From an uncultured Saprospiraceae bacterium (GTDB lineage: Bacteria > Bacteroidota > Bacteroidia > Chitinophagales > Saprospiraceae): 64,000 nt of DNA. Positions 44,241-52,853 of this stretch are shown here, in pieces. A model generated the notes under the pieces. That model did no database searches, had not been told where the DNA came from, and saw only the letters and a program-made list of their open reading frames with translations. Location: contig CALHAM010000046.1 in the NCBI GenBank assembly GCA_937934275.1, positions 1-64,000 on the forward strand, in the 5' to 3' direction. Position numbers and translations under genes: made by a program. Numbering within the stretch: the first letter of the stretch is position 1; each line of letters starts with the position of its first letter.

Positions 44241-44779
44241 GAGTCATTGGTTTTGAGTAGTTCGCGCAGCCGTGCTCGCGCGCGGCTGTACTGCGATTTC
44301 GAAGTGGCCTCACTAACCCCTAGAATTTTACCAATCTCTTCGTGATCGTAGCCCTCTAAGGCATACAGGGTGAAAACTAAGCGATAGCCATCGGGCAACT
44401 TTCGAATAGCCTCATTGATGCGTTCAACAGAGAGGCACACCCCGTTGTCTTCTTCAGGCTCCTCAGCCCGGTCATCCTGAGGGCCAAACTCCTCAAACAC
44501 GAGGCGCCGGCTTTTCAGAAAGTTGATCCCTTTGTTAATGGCGATGCGCTTAATCCAAGCGCCAATAGTGCTCTCGTAACGGAAAGTGTCTATTTTGGTA
44601 AAGACCTCAATAAACACACTCTGCAACAGGTCTTCGGCGTCGTGCGCATGGCGCACCATGCGCAGCAGTGTGTTGTAAATTGCTTTGGAATAGCGCTGAT
44701 ACAGTTCAAACTGCGCACTTCGGTCGCCCTGCTTGCAGCGTTCGACGAGAGGGCGATGCGTCTGCGTAGCGTCGTTCAT
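44237..44779 (-). CDS. ECF-type RNA polymerase sigma factor
   Basis: 180 residues with sigma region 2 (Y-Q-R-Y-S-K-A-I-Y-N-T-L-L-R-M-V, D-A-E-D-L-L-Q-S-V-F-I-E-V-F, I-G-A-W-I-K-R-I-A-I-N-K-G-I-N) and region 4 (L-P-D-G-Y-R-L-V-F-T-L-Y-A-L-E-G-Y-D-H-E-E-I-G-K-I-L-G-V as a helix-turn-helix). An acidic insertion (D-D-R-A-E-E-P-E-E-D-N) separates the two. It heads a three-gene operon with a membrane anti-sigma-like protein and a secreted beta-helix, which points to control of an envelope response. Its own promoter is not clear: only a degenerate box occurs upstream. Confidence 0.95.
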   Translation of the reverse strand: MNDATQTHRPLVERCKQGDRSAQFELYQRYSKAIYNTLLRMVRHAHDAEDLLQSVFIEVFTKIDTFRYESTIGAWIKRIAINKGINFLKSRRLVFEEFGPQDDRAEEPEEDNGVCLSVERINEAIRKLPDGYRLVFTLYALEGYDHEEIGKILGVSEATSKSQYSRARARLRELLKTNDS

Positions 44780-44928
44780 GTTGCCGTTCTACAGCAAAAG
44801 ACAAGGCAAAACGCCACAGGTTGCACAAAAAATGCGCCTTTAGCCCCCCTCACGAGGCAAAGACAAATGAAGCGGCGGATACGACCTCCTAATCGCCCGG
44901 TTTATACACCTGCCGAAGGGCCTATCAA

Positions 44929-45483
44929 TCACTGCAGCTCTAAAATTTTCTGAAACAGCTCCTGTTCGTCGCCCGGTCGAAAACCTTTGTGGTGGTAGGC
45001 AATTTTACCCTCTTTATCTAGGATGAACACCTGCGGCAAGCCATTCAACCCTCCCGGCATGACGGCGCGGAATAGGCGATACACATCCCAATAGACCTCG
45101 AAGGGGAAGGCTTTTTCTCGAGCGATGCGTGCAATATCGCGAAAGCGGTGCGGAAAATCGATCGAAATAGCCAATAGGCGAAAGTTAGCCTGCTTCTTCC
45201 AGGCTTCGTAGTTCGCCGTATAGGTACTCAACTCCAGGTGGCAAGGCATGCAGGTGGTCAGCCAAAAGGCCAAGACAATCGGCTGCTTAAGGCCTACTGT
45301 GGGCTGAGCCAGAAGCTGTCGGCTGTTGAACTCCTGCGCGCTGTCCATGTCGGTCAGCGGAATGTTGAACGGATAGAGGGTGTCTAAGGGGTAGTTGGGC
45401 TGATGGTACACGATTTGGCTGCGGGCCTGAGTAGCCAGCAAACCCAACAAAAGAGCGGCAGTGAACAAGATAGGCGACTTCAT
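44929..45483 (-). CDS. TlpA-like thiol-disulfide oxidoreductase
   Basis: 184 residues with a signal peptide (ending Q-A-R-S-Q) and a thioredoxin fold. The active site is F-W-L-T-T-C-M-P-C-H, followed by the redox-family strand L-L-A-I-S-I-D-F and the cis-proline region G-G-L-N-G-L-P-Q-V-F-I-L-D-K-E-G-K-I. Periplasmic enzymes of this type reduce or exchange disulfides, often for cytochrome assembly. The partner is unknown. The gene diverges from the phosphohexomutase gene. Confidence 0.9.
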   Translation of the reverse strand: MKSPILFTAALLLGLLATQARSQIVYHQPNYPLDTLYPFNIPLTDMDSAQEFNSRQLLAQPTVGLKQPIVLAFWLTTCMPCHLELSTYTANYEAWKKQANFRLLAISIDFPHRFRDIARIAREKAFPFEVYWDVYRLFRAVMPGGLNGLPQVFILDKEGKIAYHHKGFRPGDEQELFQKILELQ

Positions 45484-45528
45484 GAGCTTTTTTCAAAACA
45501 GCAAGCAATCCTTGTGGCTTTTTGTGGG

Positions 45529-45536
45529 CAAAAGTA
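45529..45536 (-). promoter_or_regulatory. -7 promoter element, TACTTTTG (minus strand)
   Basis: Exact TAnnTTTG match on the minus strand, 45 bases upstream of the TlpA-like gene. It lies only 14 bases from a matching element on the other strand. Confidence 0.5.
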
Positions 45537-45550
45537 CGCCCGGCGACTAA

Positions 45551-45558
45551 TACTTTTG
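45551..45558 (+). promoter_or_regulatory. -7 promoter element, TACTTTTG (plus strand)
   Basis: The same octamer as the minus-strand box 14 bases to the left. It would start transcription about 115 bases before the phosphohexomutase gene. The back-to-back arrangement implies the two genes compete for or share polymerase binding. Confidence 0.45.
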
Positions 45559-45681
45559 CCGCTGCACCCACTCACAAGATACGTGCGCTTACAGACCTGC
45601 ATCCTCAAACGTGGCGAGGTAGCCAAATCATCATTAGCCCTTGTGATTTAAAAAGATAAAAACAAAACCTTCCTTTTGCGC

Positions 45682-47082
45682 ATGGCAACACCTATCAAGT
45701 TTGGCACCGACGGCTGGCGCGCCATCATTGCCGACGATTACACCGTCGAGAACGTCAAGCGCGTGGCTGAGGCCACGGCTCTCTACATGAAAGAACGCCG
45801 CATGAAGCGCGCTGTCATCGGCTACGACTGCCGTTTTGGCGGCAAACTGTTTGCCGACACCACCGCGCGCGTGCTGGGCGCCTACGGCATTCAGTGCTAC
45901 GTCAGCTCCAGCTTTGTCTCCACACCTATGGTCTCGCTGGGCGTCGTTAAAACCAAAAGCGATTTGGGCATTGTCATTACCGCCAGCCACAACCCTCCGG
46001 CGTACAACGGCTACAAGCTCAAAGCCGCTTACGGTGGCCCTATGACCCCCGCCGACATTGCTGCCGTAGAGGCCCTCATTCCCCAAGCCTGTACAATAAG
46101 CCATCTGCCCACCGTAGCGGAATTGCGCGCCCAAAAACGCTACCTGGATGCCGATTTAGAGGCCATCTACTTGCGCCATGTCCGCAAAAACTTCGACCTC
46201 AAAGCCATCAAAGCTAAAGCTGGCCGCATCGCCTTCGACGCTATGTACGGCGCTGGTCAAAACGCCATGCGCAAACTACTGCCCCGCTCCGTCTTCTTGC
46301 GCTGCGACTGGAACCCCGGCATGCACGGACAAGCTCCCGAACCCATCCACCGCAACTTACAAGCCCTGAGCGACTTGGTGCGCAAAAACCCAAAAATCTC
46401 TGCCGGCCTGGCCAACGACGGCGATGCCGACCGCATCGGTATGTACGACGAGGACGGTAACTTTGTAGATAGCCACCACCTCCTGCTCATCCTGCTGCTC
46501 TACTTGCACCGCTACAAAGGCATGAGCGGCAAGATAGTCTTCACTTTCTCCGTTAGCGACAAATTGCGCAAGATGGCCGAAATCTTTGGCCTGCCTTACG
46601 CCATTACTCCTGTGGGTTTCAAGTACATTGCCGAAATCATGACCCGCGAAGACGTTCTCGTCGGCGGCGAAGAGTCGGGCGGCCTGGCCGTTAAAGGCCA
46701 CATCCCCGAGCGCGACGGCATCTGGATGGGCTTGCTCGTCCTAGAATTCATGGCCAAAACGGGCAAGACCGTCAAAGGGCTGGTGCAAGAGGTCTACGAC
46801 GTCGTAGGCGCCTTTGCCTTCGACCGCGATGACCTGCACATCACCGAAGCACAGAAGCAAGCCGTCATCGCCGCCTGTCGCTCGCGCCAGTACGAGGCTT
46901 TTGGCCCTTACCGCATTCAATCGGTCGAGGATTTGGACGGCTGGAAATTCCAACTCGGCGACGAGCGCTGGGTCATGATCCGCGCCAGTGGCACTGAGCC
47001 GGTCTTGCGCGTTTATGCGCAAGGGCCTACCCCCGCCGAATGTCGCCGCATTCTGGATGCCACGCGGGCCGCAATCCTTTAG
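45682..47082 (+). CDS. Phosphoglucomutase/phosphomannomutase family protein
   Basis: 466 residues from the ATG at 45682. All four alpha-D-phosphohexomutase motifs are present: the phosphoserine loop I-T-A-S-H-N-P-P-A-Y-N-G-Y-K, the metal loop D-G-D-A-D-R-I-G, the sugar-binding G-G-E-E-S-G-G and the phosphate-binding R-A-S-G-T-E-P-V-L-R-V-Y. The start F-G-T-D-G-W-R-A-I-I also fits. The enzyme interconverts 1- and 6-phosphates of glucose, mannose or related sugars; substrate preference is not clear. Its stop overlaps the stop of the converging T9SS gene by 4 bases. Confidence 0.94.
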   Translation: MATPIKFGTDGWRAIIADDYTVENVKRVAEATALYMKERRMKRAVIGYDCRFGGKLFADTTARVLGAYGIQCYVSSSFVSTPMVSLGVVKTKSDLGIVITASHNPPAYNGYKLKAAYGGPMTPADIAAVEALIPQACTISHLPTVAELRAQKRYLDADLEAIYLRHVRKNFDLKAIKAKAGRIAFDAMYGAGQNAMRKLLPRSVFLRCDWNPGMHGQAPEPIHRNLQALSDLVRKNPKISAGLANDGDADRIGMYDEDGNFVDSHHLLLILLLYLHRYKGMSGKIVFTFSVSDKLRKMAEIFGLPYAITPVGFKYIAEIMTREDVLVGGEESGGLAVKGHIPERDGIWMGLLVLEFMAKTGKTVKGLVQEVYDVVGAFAFDRDDLHITEAQKQAVIAACRSRQYEAFGPYRIQSVEDLDGWKFQLGDERWVMIRASGTEPVLRVYAQGPTPAECRRILDATRAAIL

Positions 47083-48410
47083 CGGACGAGTAAAACATCG
47101 CCTGCGAAGTGCTCTTCCACGCCGTTGACGTAGCGCACCGCCGCCTGCCAAACATACAGACCCGGAGCCGCGCGCTGGCCACCTGTGGTGCCGTCCCACC
47201 CAGCGGCAGGGTCGTTGGGTGCGAAATTGCGGGCTTCAAAACACAGTTGCCCCTGCCGGTCAAAGACTTGGAGGAACACCACCTGCTCGACGCTCGCCTC
47301 AGCGTAGAGGGTAAAGACGCGGTTTTCGGCTGCAGCAGCCTCTGGCCAAAACACATTGGGCGCATACACGTGGCGCTGGCGCCGCACTTCCACGCGAAGC
47401 TCGGCAGTGGCTATACAGCCCTCTTCGCTGACGGCTGTTAGCCGGTAGGTGGTGGTGAAATAGGGCGATAAAGCAATTTGGTGAGGTAAAAACACATCTA
47501 CCCCCGACGCGGGCTGCCCGTGTAAGGCCCGCAAGGGTAAGCTCGAAACCACTGCTCGATAGAGCGTATCTCCCCGAAAAATCATTGTGTCTGCACCCAC
47601 ATCGAACTCGAAGGGCAACCCTGAAGGCACCAGCGCAGCCATTGAAAGCAAACAGCCTGCGGCGTCTTGCACCTGCAACGCATGCCACCCAGGCGCAAGC
47701 GAGTCCCAAGTCGTGCGAGTGCTAAAAGGGCCGTCGTTGAGCGAAAACCCATAAGGCGGTACACCACCCCATACTCCACTGATATGCACGCGCCCATCGC
47801 TGCGCCCGGCACAGCTTTCGCCCAACACCTGCACATCGGCTCGCAGTGGCTCAGTCAATTGCACCAGGGTATCTATTTCGATGCGGCAGCCCTGGGCGTC
47901 CGTAGCCGTAATCTGCCAACGCCCCGAAGTGAGGCTGTCTATCCGCATGGCCATCGCACCGTTTGACCACTGATAGGTGTAAGGAGGCGTACCGCCATTA
48001 ACTTTAAACACCCCAATGGCCCATTGCGGATGGGTGCATGGCTCAGGAGGGTCAAACACGAAGAGATGTCCCTGCAACGGCAGCGGCTCGGGTAAGACAG
48101 CCTCCAAGTGGCTGAGGGCGCCGTCGTTGGCCACAAAGTCGAAGCGATAGTTGCCTGCGCGTACCGGCCCTAAGTGCAGCGGCACTCCCGCCGCACTCAG
48201 CACACCTGTGCTCTGCACCCCGACGGTAAGGTTGTACCAAGTAAACATCACTGGGGCTTCTCCCTGTTGAAGCGTCAACGTCCATCGGCCATTGGCTTCG
48301 CCCGCACAAGACGGCGGCGTCGGAGCCATCGCCACCACCAGCTGTGCCCACGCCCCAAAGGGCAAAGCTCCCAGCAAACCACATAGCCCTGTAAGCGTTC
48401 TCTTCTTCAT
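47079..48410 (-). CDS. Secreted SprB-repeat protein with T9SS type-B C-terminal domain
   Basis: 443 residues. Signal peptide ending A-W-A-Q, then three SprB-like repeats, each with a P-x-C/S-C-x-G-x-x-x-G start and a G-x-P-P-Y-x-Y/F-x-W/L-x-(D/N)-G core: V-N-G-G-T-P-P-Y-T-Y-Q-W-S-N-G is the clearest, and G-V-W-G-G-V-P-P-Y-G-F-S-L-N-D-G the next. The last ~95 residues (A-P-N-V-F-W-P-E to the terminal L-V-R) are the gliding-motility-associated C-terminal domain used for type IX export, closely like the laminin-B protein at 1008-2741. Probable surface adhesin or structural protein. Confidence 0.88.
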   Translation of the reverse strand: MKKRTLTGLCGLLGALPFGAWAQLVVAMAPTPPSCAGEANGRWTLTLQQGEAPVMFTWYNLTVGVQSTGVLSAAGVPLHLGPVRAGNYRFDFVANDGALSHLEAVLPEPLPLQGHLFVFDPPEPCTHPQWAIGVFKVNGGTPPYTYQWSNGAMAMRIDSLTSGRWQITATDAQGCRIEIDTLVQLTEPLRADVQVLGESCAGRSDGRVHISGVWGGVPPYGFSLNDGPFSTRTTWDSLAPGWHALQVQDAAGCLLSMAALVPSGLPFEFDVGADTMIFRGDTLYRAVVSSLPLRALHGQPASGVDVFLPHQIALSPYFTTTYRLTAVSEEGCIATAELRVEVRRQRHVYAPNVFWPEAAAAENRVFTLYAEASVEQVVFLQVFDRQGQLCFEARNFAPNDPAAGWDGTTGGQRAAPGLYVWQAAVRYVNGVEEHFAGDVLLVR

Positions 48411-48565
48411 GAAATAACGACATTGGGGTCATGCGAATATACCCGCTGCCGAATCCGCAAGGCAGCTTACCGAAAATACGGGTAAAAACGCGGATGAAGG
48501 GGAAGAGAAGAGAAAAACAGGTATCGGCGCAAGGCTATGCAGCCGGGCCTAAAATACTGCACAAA

Positions 48566-48979
48566 TCATTCCCATTCGCGCGACTTGCGGTAGGCAACCC
48601 CCCGAAAAAAGGCCACTGGTGTGCCGTCGAGGTGCTGCACGCGAACGGCATAATGCGACAAGTGGTTGCTGACGTTATCCTCAACAGCCGTAGCAATGAG
48701 CACATCGCCTGCGCGCACGGGAGCTACGTGCTCAATCGCGCAATGAATGGACAGTGCGTGGCGACCGCGCGAATTGCACGCAAATGCAAAAGCACTATCG
48801 GCCAACGAAAAGGCGATGCCGCCGTGGGCCACCCCGAAGCCATTGGTCATTTCGGGCCGCACGGTCATGCGCAGCGCACAGTGTCCTAAGCCGATAGAGA
48901 GCAACTCCATGCCCATCCATTGGCTAAAGGGATCGTTGTTGTACATGCGCCGAAAAATTTCTTCGGGTGTTAGGGCCAT
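48566..48979 (-). CDS. paaI: PaaI-type acyl-CoA thioesterase
   Basis: Hotdog-fold thioesterase of 137 residues. Family features are F-S-Q-W-M-G-M-E-L, M-T-N-G-F-G-V-A-H-G-G-I-A-F-S-L-A-D-S-A-F-A-F-A (with the catalytic H-G-G and D) and the S-I-H-C-A-I-E-H-V-A-P strand. PaaI hydrolyses (hydroxy)phenylacetyl-CoA intermediates, protecting the CoA pool. The ATG at 48979 is preferred; the open frame back to 49114 overlaps paaH. The gene starts 10 bases after the paaH stop, supporting joint expression. No other phenylacetate genes are present in the window. Confidence 0.88.
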   Translation of the reverse strand: MALTPEEIFRRMYNNDPFSQWMGMELLSIGLGHCALRMTVRPEMTNGFGVAHGGIAFSLADSAFAFACNSRGRHALSIHCAIEHVAPVRAGDVLIATAVEDNVSNHLSHYAVRVQHLDGTPVAFFRGVAYRKSREWE

Positions 48980-48989
48980 GTCGTCGTCT

Positions 48990-50147
48990 TTAATAAAAAG
49001 TACGGTGTTCGCGCCCCATGATGCGCAACAGGCGACAGCAGCGATAGCGGTCTTCGCAGTATTCGGCGTGCAACCAATCCAAGTGTTCCACAATGTTAGG
49101 AATGCCGATTTCATCGGCCCAAGCCAGCAAGCCTTTCGGATAGTTCATGCCGTGTGTCATGGCCAAGTCGATATCGTCGCGCGAGGCGATGCGCAAGTAG
49201 TAAGCGTCGGCGGCTTCGTTGATGAGCATGCACACGATGCGGGTGAAGATTTGTTTACCCAGCATGTCGTCGCGCGTAGGCTCGGGGTTGACAGCGCCCT
49301 CCCGGTAGTCGTAAAAGCCGCGCCCTGTCTTGCGCCCCATATAGTGAGCGTCCACAAGGCGCTTTTGCGTGAACGAGGGCTTGTAACGCGGGTCGTAGTA
49401 GAAGGAGTGGAAAACGGTTTCTGTAACGGTGTAGTTGATGTCGTTGCCGATGAAATCCATGAGCTCGAAAGGCCCCATGCGGAAGCCGCCAAAGGTGCGC
49501 ATGGCCCAGTCGATGGTGGGCACATCAGCAATACCTTCGTCCAGAATGCGCAGTGCCTCGCCGTAGTAGGGCCGTGCTACTCGATTGACGATAAAGCCGG
49601 GAGTGTCTTTAGCCAAGACCGCCGTTTTGCCCCAGCTGCGGATAAGAGCGAGGGCCTTGTCTACGTACTGGGGGTCGGTTTGCAGCGCAGGAATGATTTC
49701 AACCAGCCGCATCACCGGAGCTGGGTTGAAGAAATGAATACCTAAAGCGCGCTCAGGGTGTTTCAAGTGTGCTCCGATAGCTGAAATAGACAATGATGAC
49801 GTATTGCTGGCCAGAATGGTCTTAGGCGATACCATGGCTTCCAAGCTCTTGAAAGCGATCTGTTTGGCTTCTAAGTCTTCTACAATGGCCTCAATAACGA
49901 TGTCGCAGTCGCGAAACTCGCTCATGTGGTCCGTGTACACAATGCGGCCCAGAAGGGCTTCCGAATCATCGGCCGTCATTTTGCCTTTCTCTACCAGGCC
50001 CTTCAAGGTGGCTTTGAGGTTGCTGCTCGACCGCTTAAGCGCCGGCCCTAAATTATCGCAAACCACTACTTTATGCCCCTGTGCCGCTGCCACTTGTGCA
50101 ATGCCACTGCCCATGGCTCCGGCGCCCAGTACACCCACAATTTCCAT
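48990..50147 (-). CDS. 3-hydroxyacyl-CoA dehydrogenase (PaaH/Hbd-like)
   Basis: 385 residues from the ATG at 50147. NAD-binding G-V-L-G-A-G-A-M-G-S-G-I-A-Q-V opens the N-terminal domain, followed by I-V-I-E-A-I-V-E-D and L-A-S-N-T-S-S-L-S. The catalytic histidine is in G-I-H-F-F-N-P-A-P-V-M, and D-T-P-G-F-I-V-N-R-V-A-R-P leads into the C-terminal domain. Two C-terminal 3HCDH units are present. It oxidises 3-hydroxyacyl-CoA in beta-oxidation or phenylacetate breakdown; the paired paaI-like gene favours the latter. A near-consensus promoter box (TACTTTCG on the minus strand) lies near 50193. Confidence 0.93.
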   Translation of the reverse strand: MEIVGVLGAGAMGSGIAQVAAAQGHKVVVCDNLGPALKRSSSNLKATLKGLVEKGKMTADDSEALLGRIVYTDHMSEFRDCDIVIEAIVEDLEAKQIAFKSLEAMVSPKTILASNTSSLSISAIGAHLKHPERALGIHFFNPAPVMRLVEIIPALQTDPQYVDKALALIRSWGKTAVLAKDTPGFIVNRVARPYYGEALRILDEGIADVPTIDWAMRTFGGFRMGPFELMDFIGNDINYTVTETVFHSFYYDPRYKPSFTQKRLVDAHYMGRKTGRGFYDYREGAVNPEPTRDDMLGKQIFTRIVCMLINEAADAYYLRIASRDDIDLAMTHGMNYPKGLLAWADEIGIPNIVEHLDWLHAEYCEDRYRCCRLLRIMGREHRTFY

Positions 50148-50275
50148 AAATCTGTTCGGTGGTATGTTTTGACGAAAAACTTTTCGGAAGGCGAAAGTAA
50201 AAACGCCATCCACATTGGAACATCAAATCTCGACAGGTGTAGAGAAAAAACGAACGTACACCCCTTGCCCTACCC

Positions 50276-50283
50276 TAACTTTG
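50276..50283 (+). promoter_or_regulatory. -7 promoter element, TAACTTTG
   Basis: Exact TAnnTTTG match 24 bases upstream of the ruvC ATG. No -33 element at standard spacing. Confidence 0.55.
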
Positions 50284-50306
50284 AGCGGTAAAAGAGCGCT
50301 GTCGCA

Positions 50307-50900
50307 ATGATGCCCATCCGAGTTCTTGGCATTGACCCTGGCACTAATATCCTCGGCTTCGCCCTCATCGAGGCCGAAAAGGAGCGCATTGAAGTGCTCG
50401 AAATCGGGGTCGTTACCTTCGCCCATATAGGTGCCGAGCACACCATTAAACTTCGCTACATCTTCGAACAAGTACAAGACCTCATTCGACAATATCACCC
50501 CAACGAAATGGCCATTGAGGCGCCTTTTCACGGCAAGAACGTGCAGTCCATGCTCAAGCTGGGCCGAGCACAGGGTGTAGCCATTGCCGCTGGCATGGTC
50601 AATGGGCTGACCATTGCCGAGTACCTGCCCAAAAAAGTGAAAAGCGCCATTACAGGCAACGGCAACGCCTCCAAGCAGCAAGTCGCCGGCATGCTGGGCA
50701 ACATTCTGCACCACACCTTTGAGGATAAGTACTTCGACGCCACCGACGCTCTGGCCGTAGCCGTCTGCCATTGGTTCCAGCGCTCGCGCCCAGGCGGAGC
50801 CGGTAAAACTTACCGCAACTGGAAGGCATTCCTGCGCGACAACCCTCAAAAAGCTGCCTTCCCACAGGGGAAAACCTCAAAAACCACCAAGCCGTCGTAG
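50307..50900 (+). CDS. ruvC: Crossover junction endodeoxyribonuclease RuvC
   Basis: Resolves Holliday junctions as a dimer with RuvAB. 197 residues with the RNase-H-like acidic residues: G-I-D-P-G-T near the N-terminus, A-I-E-A-P-F-H-G-K-N, and D-A-T-D-A-L-A-V-A-V-C-H. The L-G-R-A-Q-G-V-A segment and K-K-V-K-S-A-I-T-G-N-G-N-A-S-K-Q-Q-V are also typical. The start may be the first or second methionine. ruvA and ruvB are not adjacent. Confidence 0.95.
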   Translation: MMPIRVLGIDPGTNILGFALIEAEKERIEVLEIGVVTFAHIGAEHTIKLRYIFEQVQDLIRQYHPNEMAIEAPFHGKNVQSMLKLGRAQGVAIAAGMVNGLTIAEYLPKKVKSAITGNGNASKQQVAGMLGNILHHTFEDKYFDATDALAVAVCHWFQRSRPGGAGKTYRNWKAFLRDNPQKAAFPQGKTSKTTKPS

Positions 50901-50908
50901 CGCCAACG

Positions 50909-52240
50909 TCAATGCTTTATCCAAGTGAACTTCAGGCATCGGCTCGTTTGAGGCGTTACTCGAAACGGCTCTGCTAAGCGCAGCCCTACTACCCAGATGA
51001 TCTGACCGTCGGCGTTCTCCAACACCCAAACGCGCTCTTTGTCCAGAACCGACAACTTCTGGTTGGTGAAAAAATCTTGTAACTTTTGGCTCTTGCCACC
51101 CATGCCAAAAGGCTGAAACACATCGCCCGACTGCCAACGGCGCAAAAGGAGCGGAAAGCGCAGCCGATCCGCATCCACTACAGCACAGTTGGGCGCGTCC
51201 GCCAGGGCACTTTGCGCCGATGTCTCGGTCAAAAACATGCGGCTCCCATCGGCTAAGCGCACCATCAAGTCGTCGGCATGCAACCGCAGCATCTCCGAAC
51301 AAACCAACCTATGAGTCAGCAACCACTCCCCGCGCCCCACCACCACTCGATAGCCCGCTTCAGAGTACCACTCAGCACCCGCTGAATGCCGCTTACTCCA
51401 CATCTGCCGCACCTGTTCCGGAGTAAATCCGTTGGGTTGCAACAAGTCGAACAGCGCATCTGTCGGGGCGGGCATTGCCTCCACTTCTGCTATGGAGATG
51501 GAAAAAACGCCCTCATCCTCTGTGGGTCTCAGTAGGCGTCTCAGCAAGTGCTGTGCATTTGCATCCGCAGCGCGCAAATGGCGCAGCGTGTTGCCGGCGT
51601 TTTCAACAAAATGCGGAAACAGCGCTTCCAGTATGGGCAAAACCCGATGCCGCAGCGCATTGCGCATGTAATGCTCGTCTGCATTGCTGCTGTCCTCGCG
51701 CCACTCGAGGCCGTGCTCCCGGGCATAAGCCTCAATATCGGCCCGTGTGGCAAACAACAACGGCCTAACCACCCGACCGTTCCGAAGCGGAATGCCGGCC
51801 ATGCCGCTCAGACCCGTACCGCGCGCGAAATGAAACAGAGCCGTCTCCACCGCATCGTTCAGGTGATGCGCTGTGGCTATGCCTTCCCAGCCGTGCTCCT
51901 CGCACAAGGCTTCGAACCACCGATAGCGCAACCGACGCGCCGCCACCTGGATGGAGACGCCCTCCGCCTCAGCGTAGGCGCGCGTATCGAAGCGCTCCAC
52001 ATATAGCGAAAGTCCCCAACCCTCGGCCAGCGCGCGCACGAAGTGCTCGTCCTCTGCCGACTCCGCCCCACGCAGCTGAAAATTAGCATGTGCCAACCCT
52101 ATGGGCTGCCCCCGCTCCCGCAGCATGTGGGCCAACACGACCGAGTCTACTCCACCGCTAATGGCCACCAACACCTTCATCTCTACGGGCAGCAGGGCGT
52201 GCTCCCGCCAGAAAGCCTCTGCTCGTGCAAGTAGCGACAT
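50909..52240 (-). CDS. tilS: tRNA(Ile)-lysidine synthase TilS
   Basis: ATP-dependent enzyme that attaches lysine to C34 of tRNA-Ile so it reads AUA. 443 residues. The PP-loop is V-A-I-S-G-G-V-D-S-V-V-L-A-H, followed by R-F-D-T-R-A-Y-A and A-T-A-H-H-L-N-D-A-V-E-T, F-H-F-A-R-G-T-G-L-S-G-M, and W-R-E-D-S-S-N. The C-terminal domain ends with W-x-x-G-D, F-Q-P-F-G-M and K-L-Q-D-F-F-T-N-Q-K. It converges on ruvC with an 8-base gap. Confidence 0.96.
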   Translation of the reverse strand: MSLLARAEAFWREHALLPVEMKVLVAISGGVDSVVLAHMLRERGQPIGLAHANFQLRGAESAEDEHFVRALAEGWGLSLYVERFDTRAYAEAEGVSIQVAARRLRYRWFEALCEEHGWEGIATAHHLNDAVETALFHFARGTGLSGMAGIPLRNGRVVRPLLFATRADIEAYAREHGLEWREDSSNADEHYMRNALRHRVLPILEALFPHFVENAGNTLRHLRAADANAQHLLRRLLRPTEDEGVFSISIAEVEAMPAPTDALFDLLQPNGFTPEQVRQMWSKRHSAGAEWYSEAGYRVVVGRGEWLLTHRLVCSEMLRLHADDLMVRLADGSRMFLTETSAQSALADAPNCAVVDADRLRFPLLLRRWQSGDVFQPFGMGGKSQKLQDFFTNQKLSVLDKERVWVLENADGQIIWVVGLRLAEPFRVTPQTSRCLKFTWIKH

Positions 52241-52438
52241 AGTGCAAAAAAGCGAAAAAACAGCGAATGGGTGCGCCTCAACTATGCTCCTCTCGCAGGC
52301 CTTCTAAACCTCATGCGCTCCTCAAAAGTTTTCCTCAAATACCTTTGCTCCCTCCTCTCCTCCAGTTCTAACTTTCCTAACGGTCATTGCAGCGTCGCAT
52401 CCGCCAACTTCTTCCCCCGAAAAGGAACCAAAAAGAAA

Positions 52439-52463
52439 GGGCTTCGATCTTTCAACGAAGCCC
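52439..52463 (-). terminator. Rho-independent terminator of a minus-strand unit
   Basis: GGGCTTCG (52439-52446) pairs with CGAAGCCC (52456-52463) around a 9-base loop. On the minus strand the stem is followed by TTTCTTTTTGG, a good T-tract. On the plus strand no T-tract follows, so it is oriented to stop minus-strand transcription coming from the 52.5-52.7 kb region, where no long gene exists. Confidence 0.7.
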
Positions 52464-52507
52464 CGTACCTATGAACAGTTGGTATTTTTTGGTAGAAAGC
52501 GGGCCGT

Positions 52508-52570
52508 TCAGCGCGTGCCCGAAATACGAACAGTACCGTTCTTAATTTTGATTGTAACTGGTTTGCTCAT
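52508..52570 (-). CDS. Possible 20-residue small protein
   Basis: ATG at 52570, TGA at 52508-52510: M-S-K-P-V-T-I-K-I-K-N-G-T-V-R-I-S-G-T-R. Alternating hydrophobic and polar residues predict a beta hairpin and the net charge is positive. A near-consensus promoter box lies 83 bases upstream and a strong terminator about 45 bases downstream, so the segment looks like a compact transcription unit of about 210 bases in the 613-base gap between tilS and argS. It could equally be a small RNA with a chance ORF. I know of no family match. Outside this unit the gap contains only the argS promoter box. Confidence 0.35.
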   Translation of the reverse strand: MSKPVTIKIKNGTVRISGTR

Positions 52571-52652
52571 AAGCAGTTGCAGGTTTAGTGAAAGATGTTG
52601 ATGGAACGACGCAGCCAACTTCAATCGGTGTTTGGGCAATAGAAACGGTAGG

Positions 52653-52660
52653 CAAAGGTG
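52653..52660 (-). promoter_or_regulatory. Near-consensus promoter box for the small unit
   Basis: CACCTTTG on the minus strand, one mismatch to TAnnTTTG. It would start a transcript near 52646 that covers the 20-codon ORF and ends at the terminator around 52435. No -33 element. Confidence 0.3.
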
Positions 52661-52840
52661 AGGATACGGCTTCGATATATTAATTGAGAGCTAACAGATT
52701 TTTTATCCAATTGTCTTCAGCAAGCATTTTCGGGCTTTTTTATCAGGTCTTTGCAGCACAAATGCGCCTTTGGCACATGAGCAGCTAAGGCGCTCCTCAA
52801 GAAGATTGACTTACAGAGCCTCTTGCCCCGGCAATGCTAT

Positions 52841-52848
52841 TACCTTTG
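52841..52848 (+). promoter_or_regulatory. -7 promoter element, TACCTTTG, at the argS start
   Basis: Exact TAnnTTTG match ending 5 bases before the argS ATG at 52854. The expected transcription start coincides with the start codon, so the argS mRNA is probably leaderless. No -33 TTTG at normal spacing. Confidence 0.55.
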
Positions 52849-52853
52849 CCCAC

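Noticed and set aside
48747..49745. 332-codon plus-strand frame over the paaI/paaH genes
   Set aside because: It is antisense to two well-supported genes and has no recognisable features.
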